From assembly GCA_948567375.1 (NCBI GenBank), contig OX419761.1:32242501-32306500 (forward strand): 64,000 bases of DNA, in the 5' to 3' direction. The notes beneath the pieces were generated by a model. It saw only the letters and a program-made list of their open reading frames with translations, did not search any database and was not told the DNA's origin. Below, in pieces: positions 20,235 through 31,027 of this stretch (the first letter of the stretch is position 1; each line of letters opens with the position of its first letter). Both the position numbers and the translations under genes were made by a program. The DNA is from Lunularia cruciata. Lineage: Eukaryota > Streptophyta > Marchantiopsida > Lunulariales > Lunulariaceae.

Positions 20235-20980
20235 TCTCAACCCTTACTTTCCTCTCATTTTTTGATGTTTGATAGGCAAGTTTTGGAGACTTATGTGATA
20301 GAGTTGGAAGAGAGATCCTTTTCTCTCTAGATGTTATTGTAGCATATGAGAGATAGTCTATCACCACGGGCCTGTGTGGACCTTCCATCTTTTACTTCAC
20401 TATTGTCAGATTGGACTAGAGGTTTACAGCCTTCCTTGATAGAATGATAGTGTCAACATACACTATATTCTCTCTTAGTTGACTCATCCATTCCTCAAGC
20501 TACTAAAGCACATCTTTGCTCTTGCTTTTGCAAGGATGTTGGCTCTTGGATCCTAGCTCAACCATGCATTAGAGCATTTTGACTTGTACTTTCTCTACAA
20601 TGATGCAGTTTTGCCTAAGTTTGGTCCACCCATCTGCATCTTCATTACTCACTTGTGAGTAGTTCTACACTAGATGCAGCAACGGTCCACATGAAACGGT
20701 GTCCTTTTGGAGGACAGAAGATAACTACCCATGATGCTATTAGGAACATAGTGTTTTCTTTGGCACGAGAGAGTGGATACTTGGCTTGGAGGGAGCGTTT
20801 GTATGCTTTGCAAACAACACATGTCAAAGCAGACTTATACTTGGTCCAAGATGATTAGGTGATAGTAGTGGATGTCTTGGTTACAAACCCCACATGTGAT
20901 ACAATTTTGGAAGGAGTAATTACCCATCCCCATGGCTGGGTAGCAAGTGCAGTAGCAGCTCGCAAGGTCTCCAAGTATAG
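20235..20980 (+). pseudogene. C-terminal region of the non-LTR element, nuclease-like
   Basis: After 'FDRQVLETYVIELEERSFS' (about 20270-20330), the reading ends with 'THDAIRNIVFSLARESGYLA', 'TTHVKADLYLVQDD' and 'VIVVDVLVTNPTCDT' (20720-20905). The order of an H-D-A-x-R helix, a D-L-Y-L strand and a V-V-D-V strand resembles the PD-(D/E)xK fold found as the restriction-like endonuclease at the C-terminus of some non-LTR elements (R2, CRE and NeSL types). One stop (20857) and several earlier frameshifts break it. The nuclease assignment is from pattern only. Family C copy C1 starts 20 bp downstream. Confidence 0.5.
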
Positions 20981-21000
20981 TGGTATGCAATGAGGTCACT

Positions 21001-22002
21001 TGTCACGCTATTTGTAGTGTTGCATCTAGATTGCTCGAACATTGGAGTTGTAGTGATAGTAGGTAGAGGTATTTTAGTAGTCACTCATAGACTACTTTCC
21101 AAAGGTCAGATTTTTTGTTCAAGGTACTAACTTCATGGTGGGGCCCGCTATCACCTTGCATTGTTCACACCATTGGATGTGCCGTCAATATGACCATTAG
21201 GGTTTCAGACCTAGCTCGAGTCCAAGGGTATACGTTTGAAGTGCAGCTCCAAAGAGCTCACTTCTCTAATGTTAAGCCTTTGAGTTCTTGGCTATGGTGG
21301 ACAGAGGCCGGCTAGTGTCATTTGGATTCTCTTAGCTAGAGTGGGTGTGGGTGTGGCTTGATTGTAATCAATGCCTAATTGTTAACAGTTTATAGAGTGA
21401 TAGATCAAGTATTGATCTGAGTTCCGTTGATTTGAGTGGTGTAAAAAAACTGATTACATCAGAGAAGTGAGGTTAGGGGGAATGGGATGCAAGAACTGCG
21501 AGTGTTGGTAGTATCTCCAAGCTCGGTAGATTATTGGTAGCTTGATCAAAGTTTAGGTTTTCCTTGGTGTGCAAAAGATTGTTGATTGATGCAGATTAGG
21601 CAATAAGGCAGATGGTGTGCAGAAGTGCTTGCTAAATTTCAAGCAAAGGGAAGAAATTCACAAGGTACTTGTGATTTTGAGCTCAAGAGGTGAAAGTAGG
21701 ACCAATTTGTTGTGAGTTGGGCTCAAAAAGTGAAATTGAATGTGGAGTTGAGAACCCACCTCGTGAATTTGTGATTTGGAGAAACCTATTTTTTCAATTT
21801 GGATTGAGTGAAGAGTTATTAAAAGATTTGGTGGTTAGCCAACTTAGGGTTTATGTCAGACTTTACGTCAGATTTCTGTTTGAGTTTACATCAAATTTTG
21901 GCCAAATTTGGAGAGGGTTCAAAGTGGCAAGAAGAAAGGCCTCGTTTGGCTGAATTTTAGTGTTTAGAGGCTTTAGGCATAGGGCTATGGGCTATGAGAG
22001 GC
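21001..22002 (+). repeat. Family C LTR (C1 5' LTR, probably not complete)
   Basis: Begins tgtcacgctatttgtag and runs through 'ggtggggcccgc', 'accattagggttt', 'gtgcagctccaaagagctcac' and 'gattacatcagagaagtgagg', all shared with the C2 LTR. Its right end is masked by D1 at 22003; the leader that follows the LTR in C2 reappears at 31028. The right end of the LTR is therefore not determined here. Confidence 0.75.
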
Positions 22003-24264
22003 TGTGGTACCCACATTTTTGTTTTTTTCTTATTTTTGGAAGAAGAAGTGTACAGATGAAGTCGTGTTGTGCATGTATGGCATTATAAGGCAAAGAATGG
22101 TATCTTCGGGTTGTAACCCGAGGGAAAGTGACTTTGTGTCAGAAGACAAAGTACTTGGATTGGTCCTATCAACATTCAACCCAAAGTAAGGAGACTTTGC
22201 TTTGGGGGTGCTCAACTCAAGGCAAGGACAATGTAACAACTTTCCTTTGGGGTTGAACATTCAAGAAGGTACATCACAAAAAAAAGGTTGGACTAGGAGG
22301 GGGAGGGGGAATTGACAGTGACAAGAGTATGCAAGAGGTGTGATTTCTCAATAGAAAACTCAAAGTGAAGAAAGACGGAGGAGGTGCACAACTATAAGAT
22401 TTGGGATAGAGACAAAAAGATGACAAATAATTTTCCATCACCATTAAGAAGTTGTCCTGAGGGAGATTGTGGAAACAGGAGTGTAGTAAGAGACGCACTG
22501 GTGCATCAAGAGGAAGTTAGGAGAGTTAGTTTGGAAGTTGATTGGAAGAGTAGTCACCCACCCATAGTAGAGGAGAGTAAGATAGGAGGTGGAAAGAAGA
22601 ACTCGGAATTTGCAGTGAGAAATCATGCAATTTGGCAATTAGATGTGATCGCAATTAGATGCGATCAAAGTCTTGAGCAGACTTTGGATCACCTTTCTAG
22701 TATGGAACTAGAACCTTAGTTTTCCAAGTTTCATGACCAAGATCATTGAGAGTAAATGTCTTGATGGACACAAGGCAGAGGGAAAGAGAGGAAATCCGGC
22801 TCAATGGACAAAGTCGGATTGGAAGTTAGTACTCAAAAGAGAGGTGGGTGAGGAGCAGGGAGCCACATTCTTGGAGAAAAGAGAAGTAGCTGAGGAAACC
22901 CAAGAAGTGCAAGACGTATTTTATTCAAAGCGCATGAAGAATGGTTATAAAGTTGAGAGTTACAAGGACCTTGTGAGGAAAGGCATCATAGGAGCAATGA
23001 TGGCTATCTTCAAGCCAGAGTGAACTACTTATGTGATGTAACATCAAGCAGTGTTCTTCCATAAGATGTTTGCAGGGGAACCAATTAACTAGGCAAAGTG
23101 CTTCCATCAACACACAAGACAAATGGTGTGGAACTTGTAGGACAAGTCACCTTTGCACTACATTGTGCAGTTTGTAGCCCATTTCTACTTGGGACTGAAT
23201 TTGTTGAACACGGCGGAAAGATACAAGATGGTGTTGCACTTCCACCTTGACTTGAGAAGAGATGCTGATGCAAAGGAGCATAGTACATTCTGCAAATCAA
23301 AAGTAGTGACAAGTACTACATGCAAATGAGGTAGAGCGTGCATTTGGGGTGGAATACTCCAAAGTCAAAGAAGAGGAGTCAAAGAGGAGAAGAAGAAGAA
23401 GTAGAAGCAGCAATGAGACCATGGAAGATCAGAAAAGTAAACTCGAGGAAGGACCTGGTGGTGATTGCATCGTCGGGATAAAAATCAGAGGGGGAAGCTT
23501 AGTACAAGTCAAAAGACTTGGAGAAGGAGGAAGAACCTGAACTCACGCTGCAAAGTGGTGAAGCAAGTAGCGATAGTGAAGATGGAGTGGAGATGCAGTC
23601 TGTACCAAAGAATGAAGGAGGAAAGATGGAGATGGCAAAAGAAGGTAATCCGAGTCAAGACAATAAAGTTCCAAAGAAGGAGGAGAAGAGGGTGACCATT
23701 CAGAGTGGTATCAGTTCCAGACAAAAGGTGATGCGTGAGGCAAGGCTGAATAGAAGAAGAGAAGTGGAGAGTGGAAGTTTGGGGAGTGAAGGATCTATCC
23801 CAATCAGGCAATTGCAGCTGAGAAGAAGAGTGTCAAGTGAAGAAGATGTGAAGAAAGAGAAAAGCCCGCAAGCCAAGGTAAACCAGAGTGGAGGAGTGGA
23901 GTATCGATGGGAGGTTGTATGCCCATTGTTAATGAAGTGGAGGAGAAGAAGAGAGAAATTCAATTAGAGTGTCTAGAGGTAAAGATTGTGTTGTAGGTAT
24001 TGGTGAGGTTAGAAGAAGAGAACTTGGAGTTGAAGAAGATCATAACCCAAGAAGAGGAGCGGAAGGAAGTACTATGAGTAGATGCAGTAGTATAGAACCA
24101 AGTAACTGAAAATTTAAAGAAGGAAGTGGGAAGTAAAGAGAGAGTAATAGAGAGTAGAATGTCATAGTGAGAGAAAGACAAATAGCTGAGTATGAAATCT
24201 TGAAATAACAATTTGCTGATTCACAATTAGAAATCATTAATGATATGGCAAGAGTAGCATAGAA
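22003..24264 (+). mobile_element. D1: truncated family D LTR
   Basis: Begins tgtggtacccacatttttg, the family D LTR start, and is cut at about 24264 where family E sequence begins. It holds the 5' two thirds of a D LTR, including the LTR ORF start at 22733. It is more diverged from the other D LTRs than they are from each other, so it is probably a subfamily. The sequence left of it (gaggc, 21998-22002) is the same as the left TSD of the D solo LTR at 56688. Confidence 0.8.
22733..23967 (+). pseudogene. D1 LTR-encoded ORF (conserved N-terminal block plus charged region)
   Basis: The ATG at 22733 opens a 96-codon run with 'EGKRGNPAQWTKSDWKLVLK' and 'KNGYKVESYKDLVRKGIIG', aligned with the ORF starts at 34696 and 41260. 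A stop then follows. 'HQAVFFHKMFAGE', 'HTRQMVWN' and 'HFYLGLNLLNTAERYKMVLHF' continue it in shifted frames to about 23290. From 23349 it becomes rich in Lys, Arg, Glu and Ser, as in the other copies. Three or more frameshifts are needed. No known function; see the finding on LTR-encoded ORFs. Confidence 0.65.
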
Positions 24265-24606
24265 TTGACCCAACAACTAAGTCAAGGATTCCTTCACATG
24301 GGCTATCCTTGGACTTTAGAAGAATCCAAAACAAAAGGCTTGCGGGTCCAAGAGTTCTCAACTCTTTCCTCAAAGCCAAACACCCAGGAATAATACCAAG
24401 TCAACACACTAGAATCCAAAATAGTGGTGCTCATCTTTTCTACTTCCTCTAAAGTAAAGTCCTCTCTATCTTAGCTATGACTAACTTTAGCTAATCATGA
24501 CTAATGTAGAACCATCCTTTATCTCTATATAAATAATATCTCTCAAGTACTTATAATACCAAGCTAAATATCACCATACCATACACATGCACAAACGGGT
24601 GTTACA
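24265..24606 (-). repeat. E1 3' LTR, truncated
   Basis: 342 bp matching the right half (on the plus strand) of the E LTR, ending ggtgttaca at 24606. It is followed on the plus strand by tttactcccggactaag, the complement of the polypurine tract. The remaining ~345 bp of the LTR are absent. Confidence 0.88.
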
Positions 24607-24639
24607 TTTACTCCCGGACTAAGTTTTCACTTTGTCCTC

Positions 24640-25135
24640 AAAGTGAAGGTCTCTCTACCTTCTATGATTCATCTTCAACTTATCATGGTTAATCCTATCA
24701 AAGAATTTTCCTCCCAACTCCTTGAGATCATAGGTGTAATTACCCCACACCTTCTCCACTATGAAAGGTCCAAAGTACTTAAGCAACAACTTCTTTTGTA
24801 CTCTCTTGAATCAAATTGAATTGAATTGAACAACATTACTCAATCGCCTTCTTTGAAAGGCTCCACCTTCTTCTTGCCTGGTCTCTTATCATACCTATCC
24901 TTTTGTTTCCTTTGGGCTTGCTCCACTTGAACCCTAGCAATTGCTCTTGCCTCTTCCAACTCCATGAGTTATTCCTTCCTTGACTTCTCTACATCACCTC
25001 CTTATGCTTTCTTCAATCTCCTATAAATGCTTTGGAAGGTAGGAAGATTAAAAGTGAATTAGTAAGGTAGACTCAATACCATATACCAATTGAAATTGAG
25101 AGTATCCGGTGGAAGTCTTCATGGTTGTCCCATTG
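24640..25135 (-). pseudogene. E1 integrase C-terminal remnant
   Basis: On the minus strand this corresponds to the last third of integrase as seen in E4 at 60010-60400: a lysine/glutamine-rich helix with the charged 'RQ-KKKVEPFK' and 'GDxVxLF' segments. A junction at about 25135 joins it directly to sequence upstream of the zinc-binding domain, so the catalytic core is deleted. The element could not integrate on its own. Confidence 0.7.
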
Positions 25136-25318
25136 CTCTTCAAAGTAGACCATCTGCTCCTTGGTGAAAAATAATACCCTCCACCATTGTGTAAGGTCTA
25201 GATCTTGCTGCAAGGGCCTTCCTCTCCCTAGCATGCATCCCTTCTATCACAAAATCCATAATCTCCTTGTACTCCATTGGAACCTCTTGAGTGATTGAGA
25301 TTGTCATGAGCTCCTCAT

Positions 25319-25690
25319 CTAAGAAGGATCATCCACTGGTTCATCTCCATCATGGTCATAGGCCCTAGATAACAAAACTGCATTTGCATGTTTCTTCCCT
25401 GGCTTATCCTCAATGGTGTAGTCATACTCAGACAAGAGTATCATCCACCTTGCTATTCTCCCTTCCACATTAGGCTTGTTGAAGATGTACTTCAAAGCCT
25501 TGTGATCTGTGACAATGGTAGCTTTCCCTCCAATCAAGTAGTATCTAAACTTCTTGAGACTAAAGATCATGACCAATCCTTCTCTCTTTGTGATAGAGTA
25601 GTTCTTCTCTATTGAAACCATCTGCCTACTAGCATAAGCTATTGGATGATCATGCCATCTTGGTCTTATTGACTAAGAGTGCATCCTATA
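25319..25690 (-). pseudogene. E1 RNase H
   Basis: 'NASNVAIGCTLSQ' (end of the preceding frame), then 'EKNYSITKREGLVMIFSLKK', 'YYLIGGKATIVTDHKALKYI', 'RWMILLSEYDYTIEDKPGKK' and 'HANAVLLSRA' follow the normal Ty3/gypsy RNase H order. The same region is present in E4 (61542-61250). The frame change at about 25660 separates it from RT. Confidence 0.85.
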
Positions 25691-26940
25691 GCTACATTAG
25701 AAGCATTAGTGTAGAGGATGAAAGGCTTACTCCAATCAAGTTTAGCAAGAATTGGAGCTACAACAAGGGATTGCTTGAGCTCCTCAAAAGCTTTGAGAGC
25801 CTCCTTATCTTCTAAAATCACCATGTTATCTACACCCTTCTTCATGTAGATGGTCAATGCATAAGCCTTGTTGGAAAATGAGAAGATGAACCTCCTATAG
25901 TACCCAACCATCTCCAAGAATTGGCATAACTTTGTCAAGCTTAAAGGGAATGGAAGGTCTAAGATTTTCCTCACCTTCTTAGGATCAATTGCTATTCCAT
26001 CCTTGGAGATGATGTGCCCCAAAAGTAGACCTTCTTCACATCCAAAAATGCACTTCTTTGGGTTGAGTGATGCATTTGCCTCATCCAAGCATTGCAAGAC
26101 CTTGATTAGGTGCTCAAAGTGCTCCTCCTTGCTCCAATAGACACAAAAGTCATCAATAAAGTCTCTCACAATTTCCCAATGAAAGGTTCAAATACCTTGT
26201 TCATGAACCGTTGGAATGTGGCTAGAGCATTGCAAAGCCCAAAAGGCATGACCTTGAAAGCATAAGTTCCCCAAGGTGTGGTGAATTTGGTGAGTTGTTG
26301 ATGCTTTGGTGCAATCTTGATTTGGTTATATCCACTATAACCATCTCCAAGACTATACCTCTCATGACCGGCAACCTCCACCAAGATCTCATCAATGAAT
26401 GGTAATGGGTAGTAGTCCTTCTTGGTAATAACATTGAGCTTCTTGTAATCCACACATACTTGAAGCTTGCCATTCTTTTTCTTCACAATGACAATTGGAG
26501 ACACCCATTCTGAATTTTCCACCTCAAAGATAAATTCAGTCTCCTTGAGCTTATCAATCAACTCCTTCACAACCAAAGATATTGGTGGGCTGATGCAATG
26601 TTGCTTTTGGCAGATTGGTCTTGCATGTTACTCCACCTCTATCGTGTGCTCCTCTGAGGTGACTTCCTTCAAATCCTTGTAATCAAAAGCAAACACATGG
26701 ATGAACTTGCAGAAAATGTCCTCAAATCTTACCTTCTCCTCCTTGGTAACATTTGGGCCATACTTGAGGGTATCTAACATTCTCTCTACCTCCTCAAGTG
26801 TCAATGGTGATTTATCTTGGTCCTTCAAAACCTCAGGCTTAGGTGCAAAATCGATAGCACGAAAGGGATACACATCTGAATCCAATTCAGATTCATCCTC
26901 CTCTATGGAAGTCTCCTCCTCCATGCTTGTGTCCACACCT
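25666..26940 (-). pseudogene. E1 reverse transcriptase
   Basis: The N-terminal approach is 'FAPKPEVLKDQDKSPLTLEE' and 'VTKEEKVRFEDIFCKFIHVF' (26860-26700). The fingers and palm are 'WVSPIVIVKKKNGKLQVCVD' and 'YYPLPFIDEIL', 'MPFGLCNALATFQRFMNKVF' (26500-26190). The catalytic box is FIDDFCVYW (about 26160-26139). The thumb region 'GHIISKDGIAIDPKKVRKIL' and 'MVGYYRRFIFSFSNKAYAL' follows. It is fairly well preserved with two breaks. FIDDF(C)V(F/Y) is shared with family D. Confidence 0.88.
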
Positions 26941-27039
26941 AAAGCTCCTTCTTCAGAATCTGATTCCCAATAATCAGATGATGGTGTATCTAAATGTGAA
27001 GTGTTGGTGGTGTTAGTCTAGGAATTGTGACTCTATGGT

Positions 27040-27400
27040 TTGATGGCCCAATCCTCAAGTACACTTTGTGCCATCAATCAGTTGTGCGTGCTGCTCTCAA
27101 CCATGGCCTCCCAAGAAGTAAGTCATAGCTTGAATCCTTCAAGACTTGGAAAATCATGAGATTTTGAACTCCCATAATTGAAACTACCACTTTATCCATC
27201 ATCCCTATTGGTCAAACTTGTTCCTTGTTTGCCATGCTCACCACAAATGTTGAAGGTCTTGAAGGTATCATACCCAACTTCTTCATCAACCTTTCTGAAT
27301 GACATTCACTACTGATCCTCCATCAACCAATGCATCCTTGATGTTGTGAACATTTACTCTCACATCAATCTTGGGGGCATATTCACAAGCCTTCCATGGT
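27040..27400 (-). pseudogene. E1 aspartic protease
   Basis: On the minus strand 'VHNIKDALVDGGSVVNVI' gives a D-G-G version of the catalytic triad, followed by stops. 'MVVSIMGVQNLMIF' and 'SYDLLLGRPWLRA'-type blocks near 27180-27090 are the downstream protease part. Frames are broken. The copy in E4 has Asn in place of the catalytic Asp. Confidence 0.7.
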
Positions 27401-27499
27401 GTTGGTTTGGCATCCATCACCCCCACTGATATTTGAACTCTTCCTTCTTCCTCTTGCTCCTTGTAGAACTCAAACCACCTCTTAGTTCCTTTCTCAAAG

Positions 27500-28800
27500 T
27501 AGGATTCAAGTAATCAATTGGCCCACTGAGATGTTAGGCTTGTGACTACCAACATCCTCCAAGACATTGTAGTTCCATTGTTGCTTTGAGATCAAGAAGT
27601 CCTCCATTCCCAACTTCTTCCTTGGAGTCTTTGTTGTTGATGGTGTTGAAGTGCTTGTGTGAGTGCTCTTAGTAGGTATAGGAGTATCTTGGCAAGGAGT
27701 AAATCCTTGAGAAGAGTGCACATCTCTGCAAAATGACCTCTCTTCTTCTCTTGTGCCAAAAGCTCCAAATTAAGACTCTTGGAGTTTGAGCACTCTCCCT
27801 CCTCATACTTACTTTCCACCACATCTATAGATGCTATCCCCTTACCTTTGTTTGGATTAGGACCCACTTGGGTTTCACTACCTCCCTCCTTTCCTCTATT
27901 GGCTCTTTCATAAGCCCTTCTTCCATGGTAAGTAGAATTTGGGCAATTCCTTTGGATATGGCCTCTTCCTCCATAACCAAAACAATTTTTCTCATTGAAA
28001 TTGTTGGTTGGTTGGGCTCCTCTATATGGATAACTTCCATAACTCCTAGGCCCTCTTTCCACTTCTGATCCACCTCTCTCTTCTCCTATAGTTGCACCAC
28101 ATTGATCTTGAGATCTGCAAGTTGTTTTGTGATGGTTTGAAGTGGATCCTTTGGTGGAAGTGCAAGAACTGGAGCAACTACCACTTGTGGTGCAACCATT
28201 GCCACCAAAGTATCAGAAGTTCCACAATACTTGTAACCTTGAGGAGGATGCACAACCTCCTTCACCATCAAATCACTCTCAACCCCTTCCAAACTCTCCT
28301 CCATACAAATTACAATCTTGATGGCTTCAACCTTGGAAGAAGGTTTCTCATATCTCACCTTGCTTCTAATTTGTGGTCTCAACCTTCCCACAAAATTTGT
28401 GGTGAGCATGGCTCCTATGCCAATCATAGTAGTCTCCACATCATCCCTACTCTTCTCAACACTATGTGAAGTCTAGACTCTAACTTTTCTACTCTTTCTA
28501 CATAGACTCTCACTTTCTCTTCATCTCCTTGATTGAGAAAGGTAACCTCACTCATCAATCTTTCAAAACTCTCATCTGGAAAAAAAGTTCTCAATGAGTG
28601 CTAAAGGCAAACTCTCCCAAGACTCTTCTTCTCCATCTCTCCTCTCTCTCTTTTGGTATTTCAACTCATACCATGTAAGTGTTGCATCCTCAAAGAAATC
28701 TGTTAATAATGAGGCCCACTCATTCTTCCTCCTCTCATTGTTTCCTATGCAATCTCTCTTGAAGTCTCTCACAAAGGTATCCACATCTTCTCCATCATTG
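27500..28800 (-). pseudogene. E1 gag
   Basis: The capsid part at 28784-28572 reads 'FVRDFKRDCIGNNERRKNEW', then 'LLTDFFEDATLTWYELKYQK' and 'LPLALIENFFSR', the usual Retrotrans_gag helices. The region after it (28439-28086) has 'NFVGRLRPQIRSKVRYEKPS'. The nucleocapsid part at 28062-27592 has 'CFGYGGRGHIQRNCP', a CCHC knuckle with the second Cys changed to Tyr. Three frames are used because of frameshifts. This part is missing from E4 by deletion. Confidence 0.8.
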
Positions 28801-29059
28801 CCAAAGAAAACCAGAAGTTTCCCTCTCTTAACCCTTCACTTATTTTCTTTTCTCTCAAATTTCTTTTCTTTCTTCTTTTCTTTTCTCTCACTCTATAACT
28901 AATAGAGTAAATACATGACTAACACCATCTAAGAATAATCCACTCTAGAGAACACAAAAGGTTCAGGTTGCTCCAAGATTTCTATAGCAACATCAAATGC
29001 TAGAGTCCATATTTATCAAACTCTCATGGATAGTTTATCCATAAATTGAAAGATTATCT

Positions 29060-29510
29060 CCATCACTAGTCTTGAGAACTAGTTGATGAAGGTGGTAGTA
29101 TTTCTGTAGCTGAACTAAGACTCTCTCCAAGATCCTCCACCAAAGTCTCCAAAAGTGCTTTTACTCTACTACACTCATGTCCTTTTGGAAGTCCTTCCAC
29201 TCTACAAACCTCAAAAAACTCCTTGGTCTTAGATCTTCTCCCTCCCAATCTTGGTGAAAAAGGTCCAACATGCAAACCCAAGTCAACTAAGCCTCTCCTT
29301 TCTCTCAATCTCTTGCTCTCAAAAGTCAATGGACATGAACTTGCCTTACCTCCCTTCTCTCCACATAGACTCACTCTTTCCTCCAAGTGTTGTAGGTTTT
29401 TGGATCCTCTCAACACTCTCTTCAAATTATATTCTAAACTCTCTTTTTCTCAAACCCACCCCTACAATCACCTCACACCCTTGGAGAACTTTGCATAGTT
29501 TCAATTTATA
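29060..29510 (-). pseudogene. E1 extra zinc-knuckle ORF upstream of gag
   Basis: A 119-codon open frame (29425-29066) lies 5' of the Gag capsid region. It contains 'LCGEKGGKASSCP' and 'CRVEGLPKGHEC', decayed zinc knuckles; in E4 the same places read CFLCGEKGHKASSC and CEVCGVEGHPKGHEC. Between them is 'ERRGLVDLGLHVGPFSPRLG'. Two CCHC-like motifs ahead of the capsid are unusual, since nucleocapsid knuckles normally follow capsid. It may be an extra ORF or an N-terminal extension of Gag. Confidence 0.55.
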
Positions 29511-30365
29511 TTCTTGATGACACTCCATGTTCTCTAGATGAATCTAAACACTCAAACATGCTTTTTGTTGCTCTCAAACTTCTCATGCATGAGATCTCAA
29601 CTCTGCAAAATTGACCCTTCCTCACAATGTCACTTAAATCTCTCAACTGGTATTCACAGTCCTCTCAAATTCTGCACATGTGATAACAACTCCATGGTGT
29701 CACTCCTTGCAAAATGTGAGGTCTTTTTATCAAGCCATTTGGCCTAGACACCTTTCTATTCAGCACACATATTTCAGATTGGTCTAAAAATCACCTCCTC
29801 ACTTCAAAAACTCATAACTCCTTGCTCAAGAATGATCTCTCTCTAATTTTTGTGTCAATAGGTAAGATACAATGTACTGAATTTTTTTGGAAAGTTTCAA
29901 AACAATCCACTAAAACTTGAAGAAATGGCAGACTCTGTACAATTTTTTAAAAGCATGCAATTGCAAGAGCAATTTACTCTATCAACTTTCAAAAATTCTA
30001 GCCCAATGCCCATAGCAGCTCTCACAATAATTTCAAGTGTGTTAACTGAAAGATAACCCAAGCTATCATGTGTAGAATATCTAATTCCAGATCCTAAACT
30101 TGAGATTTTGCCCAAAATCACCTTAATCTCCAAAATCTGCAATCCACCTCACACAATCTTTCCAAATCCTCTCAAGTGTACAAGATGTACAAAATCACCT
30201 CAAAGACATCATAATAAACTATGGGGTATATAAATGGGTCCAAATTCTCTAACATAAGCTCAGCTCTCTCCTCTCCTAAAGTTCTCTACAAGTGAGCTCT
30301 CATAGCCTCCTTTTGTCCAATATAGAATTGTACACGGAACATTATCTTGCCTTCTAGAGAGGTCC
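29511..30365 (-). other. E1 5' leader
   Basis: This lies between the primer-binding site and the zinc-knuckle ORF. No ORF with recognisable content on either strand. Minus-strand composition is purine-rich near the 5' end. Nothing else seen. Confidence 0.5.
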
Positions 30366-30385
30366 TGGCAATGGAACCAAAAATG
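30366..30385 (-). promoter_or_regulatory. E1 primer-binding site candidate
   Basis: On the minus strand, directly after the 5' LTR end: catttttggttccattgcca, then ggacc. The core tggttccattgccagga has 5 mismatches to the tRNA-Asp primer site TGGCGCCGTTGCCGGGGA used by Tat/Athila-like elements. The spacing from the LTR (about 5 bases) also fits that group. The actual tRNA is not certain. Confidence 0.5.
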
Positions 30386-31027
30386 TGATCTGGCATATCT
30401 CTCACTTAGGATGAACCTCTAATGGCTATTATGGTAGTGCACCATGGACTAAGAAGGCAAGGTACCCCCAACTCCATCATACTCTTCCAAGGCTAACACT
30501 CCAAGACTCAAGACATTGCTCACTAGAGAACTCAATGAGAGAGAGATAGTTTCAAATGAAAGGATGATGAGTACTTCCTCACTCCTTGTTTATATACTTG
30601 TGAAATAGTTATGCACCAAATTTACTAATTACTGGAGTAACTCAAGTTACTAGGCTAAAAGTCAAGTAAAGTCAAAAAATATAAAGGAATATCCATCCAC
30701 ATAGGCATATTCTATTAAGCATGTGATCTTATCTTGATCCAACCACTAAGTCAAGGATTCCTTCACATGGGCTATCCTTGGACTTTAGAAGAATCCAAAA
30801 CAAAAAGGCTTGCAGCCCCAAGAGTTCTCAACTCTTTCCTCAAAGCCAAACACTTAGGAATAATACCAAGTCAACACATTAGAATCCAAAATAGTGGTGC
30901 TCATCTTTTCCACTTCTTCTAAAGTAAGGTCCTCTCTATCTTAGCTATAACTAAATTCATCTCTCAAGTACTTGTAATTCCAAGCTAAATATCACAATAC
31001 CACACACATGCACAAATGGGTGTTACA
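30386..31027 (-). repeat. E1 5' LTR
   Basis: 642 bp; on the plus strand tgatctggcatatct...gggtgttaca. It lacks about 50 bp near 30955 relative to the other E LTRs. The minus-strand TATA box (tatataaac) is at about 30588-30597. The conserved agtaactcaagttact hairpin lies just upstream of it (about 30632-30647). Confidence 0.9.

Larger units (their letters stand above)
24265..31027 (-). mobile_element. E1: family E Ty3/gypsy retrotransposon, 3' LTR truncated, integrase deleted
   Basis: Minus-strand order: 5' LTR (31027-30386), primer-binding site, leader, a zinc-knuckle ORF (29500-29066), gag (28800-27500), protease (27350-27050), RT (26930-25670), RNase H (25680-25320), integrase C-terminal remnant (25130-24650), partial 3' LTR (24606-24265). 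Compared with the second copy (59188-64000), about 640 bp of integrase core are missing at about 25135. The left end abuts D1 with no visible TSD, so a deletion has removed the end of the 3' LTR together with the rest of D1. RT has FIDDFCVY, which groups it loosely with family D. Confidence 0.85.

Noticed and set aside
28572-28902. Plus-strand Ser/Phe/Leu-rich frames opposite E1 gag and leader
   Set aside because: Low-complexity complements of purine-rich minus-strand coding sequence.
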